Assembly (NCBI GenBank): GCA_035995885.1
Contig: DASYKC010000214.1
Coordinates: 36,751-100,750, forward strand
Origin: Schlegelella_A sp035995885
GTDB lineage: Bacteria > Pseudomonadota > Gammaproteobacteria > Burkholderiales > Burkholderiaceae_C
DNA: 64,000 nt
Direction of reading: 5' to 3'
Positions 1-8,261 of the stretch are shown piece by piece; position 1 is the stretch's first letter; each line of letters begins with the position of its first letter. The notes below the pieces were generated by a model. It did no database searches. It had not been told where the DNA came from and saw only the letters and a program-made list of their open reading frames with translations. Both the position numbers and the translations under genes were made by a program.

Positions 1-1
1 C

Positions 2-358
2 GTGATGGAAGCGATGGCGAGCGGCGTGCCGCTCGTCGCCTGCAAGGTCGGCGGCATCGCCGACCTGATCGAGCACGGCGTGACCGGCTGGCTCGCCGCC
101 GAAGGCGACTACGAGGAGCTGGCGACGCGCATCGTCGAGCTGATCCAGGACGATGCGCTGCGCAAGGTCGCCGGCATGGCAGCACGCGCCCGCGCCGTCG
201 CTCGCTTCGCGCTCGACCAGAACGTCGAGGCGACGGCGCGCCTGTTCGCGCAGCTGACCGCGCAGCGCAGCGAGCCGCGGCGCATCGGCACGCTCCACGA
301 AGCGCGGCCGATCCGCGTCAACGGCGCGGCTGTCAAGACGGCGGCGGCGCAGCGCTAG
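2..358 (+). CDS. GT4-type glycosyltransferase, C-terminal fragment
   Basis: The reading frame is open at the left edge, so only the last 118 residues or so are seen. They hold the nucleotide-sugar-binding half of a GT-B fold: the segment MEAMASGVPLVACKVGGIAD matches the donor-site signature of family 4 glycosyltransferases (E, then the GG pair), followed by a helix-rich tail ending near LFAQL. The enzyme would move a sugar from an activated donor onto an acceptor in the cytoplasm, for example in exopolysaccharide or lipopolysaccharide synthesis. The acceptor cannot be read from this fragment. The gene converges on the OmpA-like lipoprotein gene with 22 bp between stops. Confidence 0.85.
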   Translation: MMEAMASGVPLVACKVGGIADLIEHGVTGWLAAEGDYEELATRIVELIQDDALRKVAGMAARARAVARFALDQNVEATARLFAQLTAQRSEPRRIGTLHEARPIRVNGAAVKTAAAQR

Positions 359-380
359 CCGCGTCGCGCGGCACCGCCGC

Positions 381-1646
381 TCAGCGGCAGTCGACGGTGC
401 GGAACTCGACGCGGCGGTCGAGCGCGTCGCGCAGATCGTCGGTGCCGAGGCCGACGATCACCTCGCGCGAGCCGACGCCGTCGGCGCCGATGCGCGGCGC
501 GACCTTGCGGTTCTGGCGCTCGAGGCTTTGCTTGATGACGGCGGCGCGCTTCTGCGACAGGACGTCATTGGCGGCCGGATCGCCGGTGCGGCTGGTGTGG
601 CCGACGACGCGCAGGCACGTCTCGCGCGCGCCGACCTGGCTCGCGACCTCCTGCAGCCAGACCGCGTACTGCGCCTGCAGGTCGGCCGACTGGAGCAGCG
701 TCGTCGTTCCCGGATTGAAGAACATCTTGATCGGCAACTTCTTCGCGTCGAGGCCGATGCCGACGATCTTGCCGAAGGTCTCGGCCGCTTCCTTCTTGCG
801 GCCGGTCTTCCAGCTCGTCGTGTAGAGGCCGTTCAAGACGCGCAGGTCGCCCGGGTCGGCGACGCTGCGCGCCTCGCGGTAGAGGCGGTACGCGTCGGCC
901 GGCTTGTCGGCGGCGAAGGCGATCATCGCCTCGTTGATCACCGCCGCCGCCGGCAGCCGCTGCAGGTAGCCGGGCGCGATCGGGTCGCCGGCGGCGCTGC
1001 CCTGGCAGCTCTTGATGTAGGCCTGCGCCGTGCTGTCGAGCGCCCAGGTCGGGCTGTCGCGAAAGAGCGGCGTCGGCTCGGCGTCGACGGTCGCGAGCTG
1101 GGCGCGATCGGCGCGCTTGGCGACGAGCTTGCCGGTGCGCAGATCGGTGAGGGCGAGGCAGACGCGAAACGCGTCGGCGTTCTCGTCCTTGGCGCTCTTG
1201 GTGTTGATCGCGGTCAGCGTGCCGATCAGGAGCAGCGGCCGGTTGGCGAGCGCGGCGCGCGTCAGCGGCTGCACGTTCCAGTTCGGGACGCGGCGCGTGA
1301 TCAGGCCCGCGAGCTGCGCTCCCATCTGCACCGTGCCGTTGGTCTGCTGGCCGGTGCTGGCGTCGATCAGCGGATCGATGACGAGCTCGCGCGGGCCGCT
1401 GCCGAGGCTTGCCTGCGCGTCCTGCAGCAGGCGCTCGCCGGCGCGCGCGACGGCGTCGGCGAAAGGCACCGCGACCAGCGCCGGCGGCGCCGCCGGCGCG
1501 GCGGCCGCAGGCGGCGGCGCCGGCGCCGGCGCGACGGCCGAAGTCGGCGCCTGGCCCGACGGCGGCGCGGCACAGCCGGCGACGAGCAGGGCGAGGATCG
1601 AGGCCGCGCGCGGCAGGCAAGAGGGGTTCTTCTTCAACGTCGTCAT
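381..1646 (-). CDS. OmpA-family outer-membrane lipoprotein
   Basis: The protein is 421 residues from the chosen ATG, which precedes a classic lipoprotein signal (MTTLKKN, hydrophobic core, lipobox LVAGC with Cys25). The frame stays open for 40 more codons upstream, but that part does not look coding. After the Cys comes a Pro/Ala-rich linker of about 30 residues, a middle region of unknown fold (about 60-300), and a C-terminal OmpA-like peptidoglycan-binding domain with the signature GHTSRTGDPAAND followed by LSQKRA. It probably tethers the outer membrane to the cell wall. The middle part contains a short TPR-like segment near AYRLYREARS. Confidence 0.85.
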   Translation of the reverse strand: MTTLKKNPSCLPRAASILALLVAGCAAPPSGQAPTSAVAPAPAPPPAAAAPAAPPALVAVPFADAVARAGERLLQDAQASLGSGPRELVIDPLIDASTGQQTNGTVQMGAQLAGLITRRVPNWNVQPLTRAALANRPLLLIGTLTAINTKSAKDENADAFRVCLALTDLRTGKLVAKRADRAQLATVDAEPTPLFRDSPTWALDSTAQAYIKSCQGSAAGDPIAPGYLQRLPAAAVINEAMIAFAADKPADAYRLYREARSVADPGDLRVLNGLYTTSWKTGRKKEAAETFGKIVGIGLDAKKLPIKMFFNPGTTTLLQSADLQAQYAVWLQEVASQVGARETCLRVVGHTSRTGDPAANDVLSQKRAAVIKQSLERQNRKVAPRIGADGVGSREVIVGLGTDDLRDALDRRVEFRTVDCR

Positions 1647-1764
1647 GGCGAGATCGCACCGAAACTGGCGGCAGCCGGAGGGGGCGAACTGTAGGCCGGC
1701 CGACGCGCTTCCACAATCGGCACGACGACCGATGCGGCGGGATCGCCGCCTGCCCGAAATCGGC

Positions 1765-2001
1765 ATGGACTGGCTCGACCTCGTTCAATGGCCGGCGATG
1801 GTCGTCACCGTGCTCGCCGCCTGGCTCGTCGCCTCGACGCACAAGCGCCGGCGCGAGATCGGCTTCTGGGTCTTTCTCGCCAGCAACGCGCTCTGGATCG
1901 TCTGGGGCTGGCATGCCGGCGCGTGGGCGCTGATCGCTTTGCAGGTCTGCCTGGCCGCGCTCAACATCCGCGGCGCGGTCAAGGCCGCGCCACCGAGCTG
2001 A
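1765..2001 (+). CDS. small two-helix membrane protein, unknown function
   Basis: This is a 78-residue protein starting MDWLDLVQWPAM. It has a hydrophobic helix at about 8-24, a basic cytoplasmic loop (THKRRRE), and a second hydrophobic stretch at about 32-66 rich in Trp and Ala. The charge pattern suggests the loop lies in the cytoplasm. No enzymatic motif is seen. It lies divergent from the OmpA-like lipoprotein gene with 118 bp between starts. Small proteins of this kind are common in Burkholderiales but I cannot name a family. Confidence 0.65.
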   Translation: MDWLDLVQWPAMVVTVLAAWLVASTHKRRREIGFWVFLASNALWIVWGWHAGAWALIALQVCLAALNIRGAVKAAPPS

Positions 2002-2152
2002 CCGCGCCGGCCATTTCCTACGCACGTCGCCTGCGCCTGCCGACAGATCGCCGCCGCCGTTGCTGCGAGAGTAGCGACATCGAACGCGACGCCGTGTCGC
2101 CGCATCGATTCACCGCAACTGATTCACCGCAACTGTCAGCGAGAGGTACCGC

Positions 2153-2338
2153 ATGAACAAGGACCAGGTCAAGGGCCGCGTCGAGCAGGCCAAGGGCACC
2201 GTCAAGGAAAACACCGGCAAGGTCGTCGGCAATCAGAACCTCCGTAGCGAGGGCAACGTCGACAAGGCGGCCGGCAAGGCGCAGGCCACGTACGGCGACG
2301 CGAAGGAAAAGGTCAAGAGCGCCGTCGACAAGGCCTGA
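2153..2338 (+). CDS. CsbD family stress protein
   Basis: This 61-residue hydrophilic protein begins MNKDQVKGRVEQAKGTVKEN and keeps the CsbD family pattern of repeated K-G-x-x-x-x-A-K-G and GKVVGNQ-like blocks. CsbD/YjbJ proteins are abundant general-stress proteins of unknown mechanism. The start follows GAGAGG about 7 bases upstream. A strong hairpin terminator lies directly downstream, so it is probably a single-gene unit. It fits the stress theme seen again at 13-19 kb. Confidence 0.93.
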   Translation: MNKDQVKGRVEQAKGTVKENTGKVVGNQNLRSEGNVDKAAGKAQATYGDAKEKVKSAVDKA

Positions 2339-2385
2339 CGGCGAACCGGGTCGAGGCCGACGTCGACACGGCGCCGGCCCGTCAC

Positions 2386-2427
2386 AGCGGCAGTGTCGGG
2401 GCGACCCGGCACTGCCGCTTTCGTTTC
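2386..2427 (+). terminator. rho-independent terminator after csbD-like gene
   Basis: Arms AGCGGCAGTG (2386-2395) and CACTGCCGCT (2410-2419) pair perfectly. Inside them CGGG and CCCG pair around a GCGA tetraloop, and TTCGTTT follows on the plus strand. It ends the csbD-like transcript just before the stop of the convergent helicase gene. Confidence 0.85.
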
Positions 2428-4519
2428 AGGCCCAGAGCGAGCGCACCCGCGCCGCGACGTCGACGCTGCCGGCCGGTGCTGCGTCACTGCTGCCCGGGTC
2501 GACGCTCGCCGTCGGCGCGACCTGCTCGAAAAGGCCGTGCAGCGCCGGCGGCAGGAAGCGGCTGATCGAGCCGTAGACGTGGCGATCGCCGCGCGCCGCC
2601 TGCTGCGTGACGTAGAAGCGCTGCGGCACGAGCAGGTGGAGATGATGACGCGCCCGCGTCATCGCGACGTAGAGGAGGCGCCGCTCTTCCTCGATCTCGG
2701 CGGCGTTGCCGGTCGCCATGTCCGACGGCAGGCAACCGTCGACGACGCGCAGCACCGAGACCGCGCTCCACTCCTGGCCCTTGGCGGAATGGATCGTCGA
2801 CAGGATCAGGTAGTCCTCGTCGTCGCCGCCGGGCCCGGACTCGTCGCTCGTCGCCGCCGGCGGATCGAGCGCGAGCTCGGTGAGGAAGCGCTCGCGCGAC
2901 GGATAGCCGCCGGCGAGGCGGACGAGGTGGGCGACGTCGGCGGCGCGCGGTGCCGCGTCGTCGTGCAGGCGTTCGAGCAGCGGCAGGTACCAGCGCTCGA
3001 CGGCGGCGAGCTCGCCCGGCCACGGCGAGCCGCTCGCGCGCAGCGCGGCGAAGAGCGCGGCGAACGCCGACCACGCGGCCGCGACCGCCGCGCTCGGCAC
3101 GAAGGCGAGCAGCGATGCCGCCGGATCCTGCGCATCGGCGAGCGCGGCGAGCAGCCGGCCCGCGCTCGCCGCGCCGATGCCGGGGACGAGCTGCAGCGCG
3201 CGCAGGCCGGCGCGTTGGCCGCGCGGATTGGCGGCGAAGCGCAGCACGGCCAGGACGTCCTTGACGTGCGCCGCGTCGAGAAACCTGAGGCCGCCGTACT
3301 TGACGAACGGGATGTCGCGTCGCGCCAGCTCGAGCTCGAGCGCGTTGCTGTGCTGGGCGCTGCGAAAGAGGACCGCCTGGCTGCGCAGCGCCAGGCCGGA
3401 TTCGCGCAGCGCGAGGACGCGCTCGGCGACCCATGACGCCTCGGCCGCTTCGTCGTCGACCCAGACCAGCGCCGGCCGCTCGGCGCTGTGCCGGTCGCTC
3501 CAGAGCGCCTTGGCGTGGCGCTCGGCGGCGAGGCCGATGACCGCGTTCGACGCGGCGAGCAGCGGCGCCGTCGACCGGTAGTTCTGCTCGAGCGTGAGGA
3601 CCGTCGCCGGCGGCGCGAAGCGGCCGGCGAAGTCGAGGATGTTGCGCACCTCGGCGGCGCGAAACGAATAGATCGACTGCGCGTCGTCGCCGACGACGGT
3701 GAGGCCGCTGCCGTCGGGACGCAGGCGAAAGACGATCTCGGCCTGGATCTTGTTGGTGTCCTGGTACTCGTCGACGAGGACGTGATCGAAGCGCGATGCG
3801 ATTCGGGCGCCGACGACGGGATCGGCCATCGCCTCGGCCCACCAGACAAGCAGGTCGTCGAAGTCGAGGACGCGCTGGGCCTGCTTCTCGGCGGCGTAGG
3901 CAGCGAACAGGCGGCGCAGCGCCTCCTCGTGGTCGCGGCACCAGGGGAAGCTCTCGGCGAGCACTTCGCCGAGCGGCATTCTCGCGTTGACGGCGCGCGA
4001 GTAGATCGCCAGGCAGGTACCCTTCTGCGGAAAGCGGCGCGCGCCGCTCGCCAGGCCGAGACGCTGGCGCAGCAGGTGCACGAGGTCCTCGGAGTCGGCA
4101 CGGTCGTCGACCGTGAACGACTCGTCGAGGCCGATCCGGGCGGCGACGCCGCGCAGGAGCCGCGCGCCGACGCTGTGGAAGGTGCCGCACCACGGCAGCC
4201 GCGGCGCCTGCTGCAGCGACGCCATGCCGAGCGCGTCGTGCAGGACGCGGCCGACGCGTCGTTCCATCTCGAGCGCGGCGCGGCGCGAGAACGTGAGCAG
4301 GAGCAGGTGCGCCGGATCGGCGCCGGCGAGGACGAGCCGGGCGACGCGCGCGGCGAGCGTCAGCGTCTTGCCCGAGCCCGCGCCGGCGACGATGAGCAGC
4401 GGCCCGATCGACGCCGAGCCGGCGTCGAGGCCGTGGCCGGCGGCGCGCCGCTGCGCGTCGTTGAGACCGGCCAGGAGCGGGCCGGCGGCGGCGGACGAGG
4501 ACAGGACTCGGGCGGACAT
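2426..4519 (-). CDS. UvrD/Rep-type ATP-dependent DNA helicase
   Basis: The protein is 697 residues from ATG at 4519. It has the superfamily 1A helicase motifs in order: Q motif LNDAQRRAAG (about 19-28), Walker A AGAGSGKT (45-52), LTFSRRAA, Walker B VLVDEYQDTN, motif III GDDAQSIYSFR, motif IV LEQNYRST, motif V STIHSAKGQEW and motif VI RRLLYVAMTRAR. It should translocate 3'-5' on single-stranded DNA with ATP hydrolysis, as in repair or restart of replication. It is slightly shorter than E. coli UvrD, and its C-terminus ends soon after motif VI. Upstream in-frame codons exist but are less plausible because the homologous N-terminus starts close to the Q motif. Confidence 0.9.
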   Translation of the reverse strand: MSARVLSSSAAAGPLLAGLNDAQRRAAGHGLDAGSASIGPLLIVAGAGSGKTLTLAARVARLVLAGADPAHLLLLTFSRRAALEMERRVGRVLHDALGMASLQQAPRLPWCGTFHSVGARLLRGVAARIGLDESFTVDDRADSEDLVHLLRQRLGLASGARRFPQKGTCLAIYSRAVNARMPLGEVLAESFPWCRDHEEALRRLFAAYAAEKQAQRVLDFDDLLVWWAEAMADPVVGARIASRFDHVLVDEYQDTNKIQAEIVFRLRPDGSGLTVVGDDAQSIYSFRAAEVRNILDFAGRFAPPATVLTLEQNYRSTAPLLAASNAVIGLAAERHAKALWSDRHSAERPALVWVDDEAAEASWVAERVLALRESGLALRSQAVLFRSAQHSNALELELARRDIPFVKYGGLRFLDAAHVKDVLAVLRFAANPRGQRAGLRALQLVPGIGAASAGRLLAALADAQDPAASLLAFVPSAAVAAAWSAFAALFAALRASGSPWPGELAAVERWYLPLLERLHDDAAPRAADVAHLVRLAGGYPSRERFLTELALDPPAATSDESGPGGDDEDYLILSTIHSAKGQEWSAVSVLRVVDGCLPSDMATGNAAEIEEERRLLYVAMTRARHHLHLLVPQRFYVTQQAARGDRHVYGSISRFLPPALHGLFEQVAPTASVDPGSSDAAPAGSVDVAARVRSLWA

Positions 4520-4560
4520 GGGCGGCGGGAAGCGGCGTCGGGCGCCCGGGAAGCGATGAG

Positions 4561-4610
4561 GTGGACTGTAAATCCATCCAGCATCGCCGGCGCGAATCCT
4601 GCACATCCCG
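4561..4610 (+). other. degenerate tRNA-Tyr-like 3' half
   Basis: The bases 4561-4577 can form an anticodon arm GTGGA / CTGTAAA / TCCAT, with a Tyr-type GTA anticodon in the loop. Eight bases later come GCCGG (4586-4590), a T-loop-like CGCGAAT and CCTGC (4598-4602), which pair at four of five positions. A pyrimidine-rich acceptor-like ACATCCC follows at 4603-4609. No matching D arm, 5' acceptor strand or CCA end is present, so this is not a functional tRNA. It may be a remnant such as an old attachment site, or a coincidence. Confidence 0.3.
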
Positions 4611-4647
4611 ATCGCGGCTCTCGCTTCACTTCGCCGCGGCGCTGCCG

Positions 4648-7116
4648 ATGACGTGCCATGAGCTGGGATTCGAAGCCGACCCGGCCGCGCATCGTCGCGG
4701 ATCCGGCGTGACGACCGTCGTCGAGTCCCGACCGGCCGCGCTCGCCGGTCCGGAGCCGCAGTTGCCGCGCCTCGTGGGCCCGCCGGCGGCCGAGGTCGCG
4801 CCGCCCGTCGATACAACCCCGGCTCACGACGACGACGCGCGCTTCACGCATCAGTTCACGGCCGAGTGGCTCGCCCTGCTGGTCGGCCTCGCCCTCGTCG
4901 GCATGCTGATCGGCTGGTCGCTCTACAAGGCGCACGAGACCGTCGACGCCACCGAGCGCGACCGCCTGCGCGTGCAGGCGCACGTCGTCGACGACAACGT
5001 CGGCCAGCAGCTCGACGGCATGTACCGCGCGCTCGCCAGCGTGCGCGACGAGTTCCTGGCGACGCCCGTGCACAGCGTCTCGACGCTGCTCTCGGTGCGG
5101 CTGAAGGCGCTCAGCGACGCGATTCCGGGCGTCCGCTCGATGGCGCTCCTCGACGCCGACGGAACCGTCGTCGCCAGCAGCGTCAGCACGCTGCTCGGCC
5201 GCGACTTCTCGAACCGCGACTACTTCCTCAAGGCCCGCAACGGCCACGACGCGCAGACGCTCTACGTCGCGGCGCCGCTCAAGACCGTGATCGACTCGTA
5301 CACGGTCGTCTTCGTCCGCGCGATGTACACGCCGAACGGCAACTTCGCCGGCGCGGTCGCCGCCGCGCTCGAGCCGGAATACTTCAAGGTGCTGATGCGC
5401 TCGGTGATCTACGCGCCCGACATGTGGGTCGCGCTCGGCCACGGCGACGGCAAGGTGTTCGTGACCATGCCCGAGGATTCGCGCCGCATCCAGGGCGAAT
5501 CGCAGCCGGCGTTCGCGGCGGTCGGGCAGCTGAAGGAAAACACCGCGACGCCGATCGTCATCGGCCCGATCGGCGGCTCGAACGAGACGCGGATGACGGC
5601 GCTGACCCAGATCTCGCCGCCGGCGCTGGCGATGGACAAGCCGCTGGTCATCGCCGTCAGCCGTGCGCTGCCCGAGCTGTTCGCGCCCTGGCGCCAGCAG
5701 GCGCTCGCCAACCTCACCTTCTTCGCCCTGCTCGGCGCCGGCGCATCGTTCGGCCTCTACCGCGGCCAGTGGCGGCGCAAGTCCTACGCGTTGCTCGAGG
5801 CGAGCGCCGAGCGCGAGCGGCGCAAGAACGCCGAGCAGCTCGAGCTCGCCCTGCAGGGCGCCGACCTGGGCCTCTGGGACTGGGACGTGCGCAACGACCG
5901 CTTCAATCACAACGAGGTCGTGCCGCGCCACCTCGGCTACCAGCCCCACGAGCTCGGCGAAGCGGGAATGGCGTGGCGCGACCGCATCCATCGCGACGAT
6001 GCCGAACGGCTGATCTCGTCGGTCGAGGCGCATTTCCGGCGCGAGACCGCGGCCTACGAGTGCGAGTTCCGCGTCCGCCACAAGGCGGGCCATTGGGTCT
6101 GGCTGCTGAGCCGCGGCAAGGTCGTCGAGCGCGACGCGCTCGACACGCCGGTGCGCATGACCGGCACCCACATGGACCTGACGCGCAGGAAGAGCGCCGA
6201 GGCGGCGGCGGAGCGGACCGCGGAGATGTTGCGCCGGACCGGCGAGCTCGCCCAGATCGGCGGCTGGGAGCTCGACCTGGCGTCGATGCGCCACGAGTGG
6301 ACCGAGCAGGTCTTTCGCATCCACGAGCTCGAGCCCGGGACGACGCCGCGCCTCGAGGACGCGATGGGCTACTACCCGCCGGAAGGGCGGCCGTCGCTGC
6401 TGGCGGCGATCGAGGCGGGCGCGCGCGAAGGCGAGCCGTGGAACCTCGAGCTGCCGTTCGTCACCGCCAAGGGCAACCCGCGCTGGATTCGCGCCCAGGG
6501 CGTCGCCGTCTGCGAGGACGGCCGGCCGGTGCGCCTGCTCGGCACGTTCCAGGACATCACCGAGAAGAAGAACAACGCGCTCGAGCTGCATCGCCTCAAC
6601 GAGGAGCTGACGCGGCTGTCGACGACCGATGCGCTCACCGAAGTCGGCAACCGTCGTCTCTTCGACCTGACGCTGAAGGCGGAATGGCAGCGGGCGGCGC
6701 GCCGGCAGGCGCCGATCGGTCTGCTGATGATCGACGTCGATCACTTCAAGGAGTACAACGACCACTACGGCCATCCCGCCGGCGACACCGTGCTGCGCCA
6801 GATCGCGGCCATGGTCGGAGAGTCGGTGCGGCGCGGCGGCGAGCTGGTCGCCCGCTACGGCGGCGAGGAGTTCGCGCTGCTCCTTCCCGGCGCCGACCTC
6901 GACGCGACGCGCGCCGTCGCCGAGCGTTGCCGGCAGCGAATCATCGACGCCAAGATCGAGCATCGCGCGTCGACGACGTCGGCGTGGCTCGGCGTCAGCA
7001 TCGGCGTTGCCAGCCAGGTGGCGACGGCCGGCGCCGACTGCGACGTCCTGGTCGAGATCGCCGACGCCGCCCTGTACCGCGCCAAGCGCTGCGGCCGCGG
7101 CCGGATCGAATTCTGA
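4648..7116 (+). CDS. membrane PAS-PAS-GGDEF diguanylate cyclase
   Basis: From ATG at 4648 the protein has 822 residues; GTG at 4708 is an alternative start and neither has a clear ribosome site. Order of parts: variable N-terminus, transmembrane helix at about 74-93, periplasmic sensor of about 250 residues of Cache type, second transmembrane helix (LTFFALLGAGASFGLY), two PAS/PAC modules, and a GGDEF domain with the active-site variant GGEEF at about 738. GGEEF enzymes normally make cyclic di-GMP from two GTP. The inhibitory I-site RxxD is replaced by RGGE, so product inhibition may be weak. No EAL domain is present. The ligand sensed is unknown. Confidence 0.9.
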   Translation: MTCHELGFEADPAAHRRGSGVTTVVESRPAALAGPEPQLPRLVGPPAAEVAPPVDTTPAHDDDARFTHQFTAEWLALLVGLALVGMLIGWSLYKAHETVDATERDRLRVQAHVVDDNVGQQLDGMYRALASVRDEFLATPVHSVSTLLSVRLKALSDAIPGVRSMALLDADGTVVASSVSTLLGRDFSNRDYFLKARNGHDAQTLYVAAPLKTVIDSYTVVFVRAMYTPNGNFAGAVAAALEPEYFKVLMRSVIYAPDMWVALGHGDGKVFVTMPEDSRRIQGESQPAFAAVGQLKENTATPIVIGPIGGSNETRMTALTQISPPALAMDKPLVIAVSRALPELFAPWRQQALANLTFFALLGAGASFGLYRGQWRRKSYALLEASAERERRKNAEQLELALQGADLGLWDWDVRNDRFNHNEVVPRHLGYQPHELGEAGMAWRDRIHRDDAERLISSVEAHFRRETAAYECEFRVRHKAGHWVWLLSRGKVVERDALDTPVRMTGTHMDLTRRKSAEAAAERTAEMLRRTGELAQIGGWELDLASMRHEWTEQVFRIHELEPGTTPRLEDAMGYYPPEGRPSLLAAIEAGAREGEPWNLELPFVTAKGNPRWIRAQGVAVCEDGRPVRLLGTFQDITEKKNNALELHRLNEELTRLSTTDALTEVGNRRLFDLTLKAEWQRAARRQAPIGLLMIDVDHFKEYNDHYGHPAGDTVLRQIAAMVGESVRRGGELVARYGGEEFALLLPGADLDATRAVAERCRQRIIDAKIEHRASTTSAWLGVSIGVASQVATAGADCDVLVEIADAALYRAKRCGRGRIEF

Positions 7117-7312
7117 CCAGCCGCGGCGCAATCGCAGGCCATCGCAAGGAAACGCAAGCCGAGCGAAGACCGCAGAAGACGCCAAATGCGACCGTTCATC
7201 GGCAGTACGAAGGCGTCCTACAGCGGGTACGGAAAGGCACCGACTACCGTAACTGCCGCGCGCCGGTTTTAATGAGCCTGTTCCCGCTTCGACCCGATCC
7301 AAGGACCGCGTC

Positions 7313-7714
7313 ATGTCAATGCTCGAAGGCCTCGCTTCCACCCTCTCCGAGATGGGCTTCGTGCAGTTGGCGCTCGTCTTTCTCGCCGTCGGCACCTATT
7401 CCATGGCGATCAACGGCTCGTTCGGCGGCGGCGCCCGCAGCGGCGCGGCGAGCGCATCGTTCGCCGCGGCCGTCGGCTTCTCGGCGCTGACGCCGTCCTG
7501 GATGAGCGGCGTCATCTTCCTCTCGCTGGCGATCCTCGCGGTGGCGGCTTTCGCCGGCGCAGCGTGGGCGATGTCGGCGCTGCTCGGCCTCGGCGCAGAG
7601 CGCGGCGGCGTCGTCGCCGCCGAGAACGGGGACGACGAACGCGCTCCGGTTCGCTGGCCGGTGCCGCAGGCGATCCGCGCCTTGGCCGCGAGCGTGATCC
7701 GCTCGCCGCTCTAG
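7313..7714 (+). CDS. small membrane protein, unknown
   Basis: This is a 133-residue protein starting MSMLEGLASTLSEMGF. It has a hydrophobic segment at about 17-35, a Gly/Ala/Ser-rich stretch (about 38-56), a long hydrophobic segment at about 62-92, and a polar tail. The pattern suggests two to three membrane helices. It follows the diguanylate cyclase gene by 196 bp in the same direction, and no motif links the two. The 177 bp after its stop, before the convergent DUF1304 gene, hold only short GC-rich inverted repeats. Confidence 0.7.
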   Translation: MSMLEGLASTLSEMGFVQLALVFLAVGTYSMAINGSFGGGARSGAASASFAAAVGFSALTPSWMSGVIFLSLAILAVAAFAGAAWAMSALLGLGAERGGVVAAENGDDERAPVRWPVPQAIRALAASVIRSPL

Positions 7715-7891
7715 CGAATTCTGCGAAACCGGCGCGTCGGGAGCGCCGCGAGCGGCGACGCCGCGACGCCGGTCGGCGTGAGGCGCGTCGGCGCTCTCAA
7801 CCCTCGCGAGGGGCGACGCCCATCGGCGTCAGCTACGACAGGCCCTTCACGTCCGAGGACCTGCTCTGGGCGCGGCCGGCGCGCGCCGCGC

Positions 7892-8251
7892 TCAGTAGGC
7901 GGCGAGGACCAGTGCCAGCGCGATCGCCGCCGGCAGCGCCTGCACGAACAAGATCTTCTTCCCGACCGTCGCCGCGCCATAGATGCCGGCGACGACGACG
8001 CAGGCGAGGAAGAAGACCTTGACGCTCGTTCCGGCCGCGCCGAGCGACAGGCCCCAGACCAGGCCGGCGGCGAGGAAGCCGTTGTAGAGGCCCTGGTTGG
8101 CTGCCAGCACTTTCGACGCCGCCGCCTCGGCGGCGCTGTGGCGGAACGTCTTCAGGCCGAGCGGCTTGTCCCAGAGGAACATCTCGAGGACGAGGAACCA
8201 GACGTGGAGCAGCGCGACGAGCGCGACCAGGACATCGGCGGCGAGTCTCAT
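7892..8251 (-). CDS. DUF1304 family membrane protein
   Basis: This is a 119-residue protein with four predicted membrane helices, starting MRLAADVLVALVALLHVWF. It carries the DUF1304 features: an aromatic first helix, EMFLW, and the conserved NQGLYNGFLAAGL block around residues 52-64. The family function is unknown. The start lies 10 bp after the stop of the acyltransferase gene on the same strand, so the two are almost certainly cotranscribed. AAGGCGG just upstream serves as a ribosome site inside the intergenic gap. Confidence 0.9.
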   Translation of the reverse strand: MRLAADVLVALVALLHVWFLVLEMFLWDKPLGLKTFRHSAAEAAASKVLAANQGLYNGFLAAGLVWGLSLGAAGTSVKVFFLACVVVAGIYGAATVGKKILFVQALPAAIALALVLAAY

Positions 8252-8261
8252 CGCGCCGCCT

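Noticed and set aside
2484..4604. Long open frames overlapping the UvrD-like helicase in other frames
   Set aside because: The overlapping frames are Arg-rich and show no motifs, whereas the chosen frame has all helicase motifs.
7715..7891. A short open stretch reading SYDRPFTSEDLLWA between convergent genes
   Set aside because: It looks somewhat protein-like, but has no suitable start, runs into the DUF1304 gene antisense, and matches no family I recognise.
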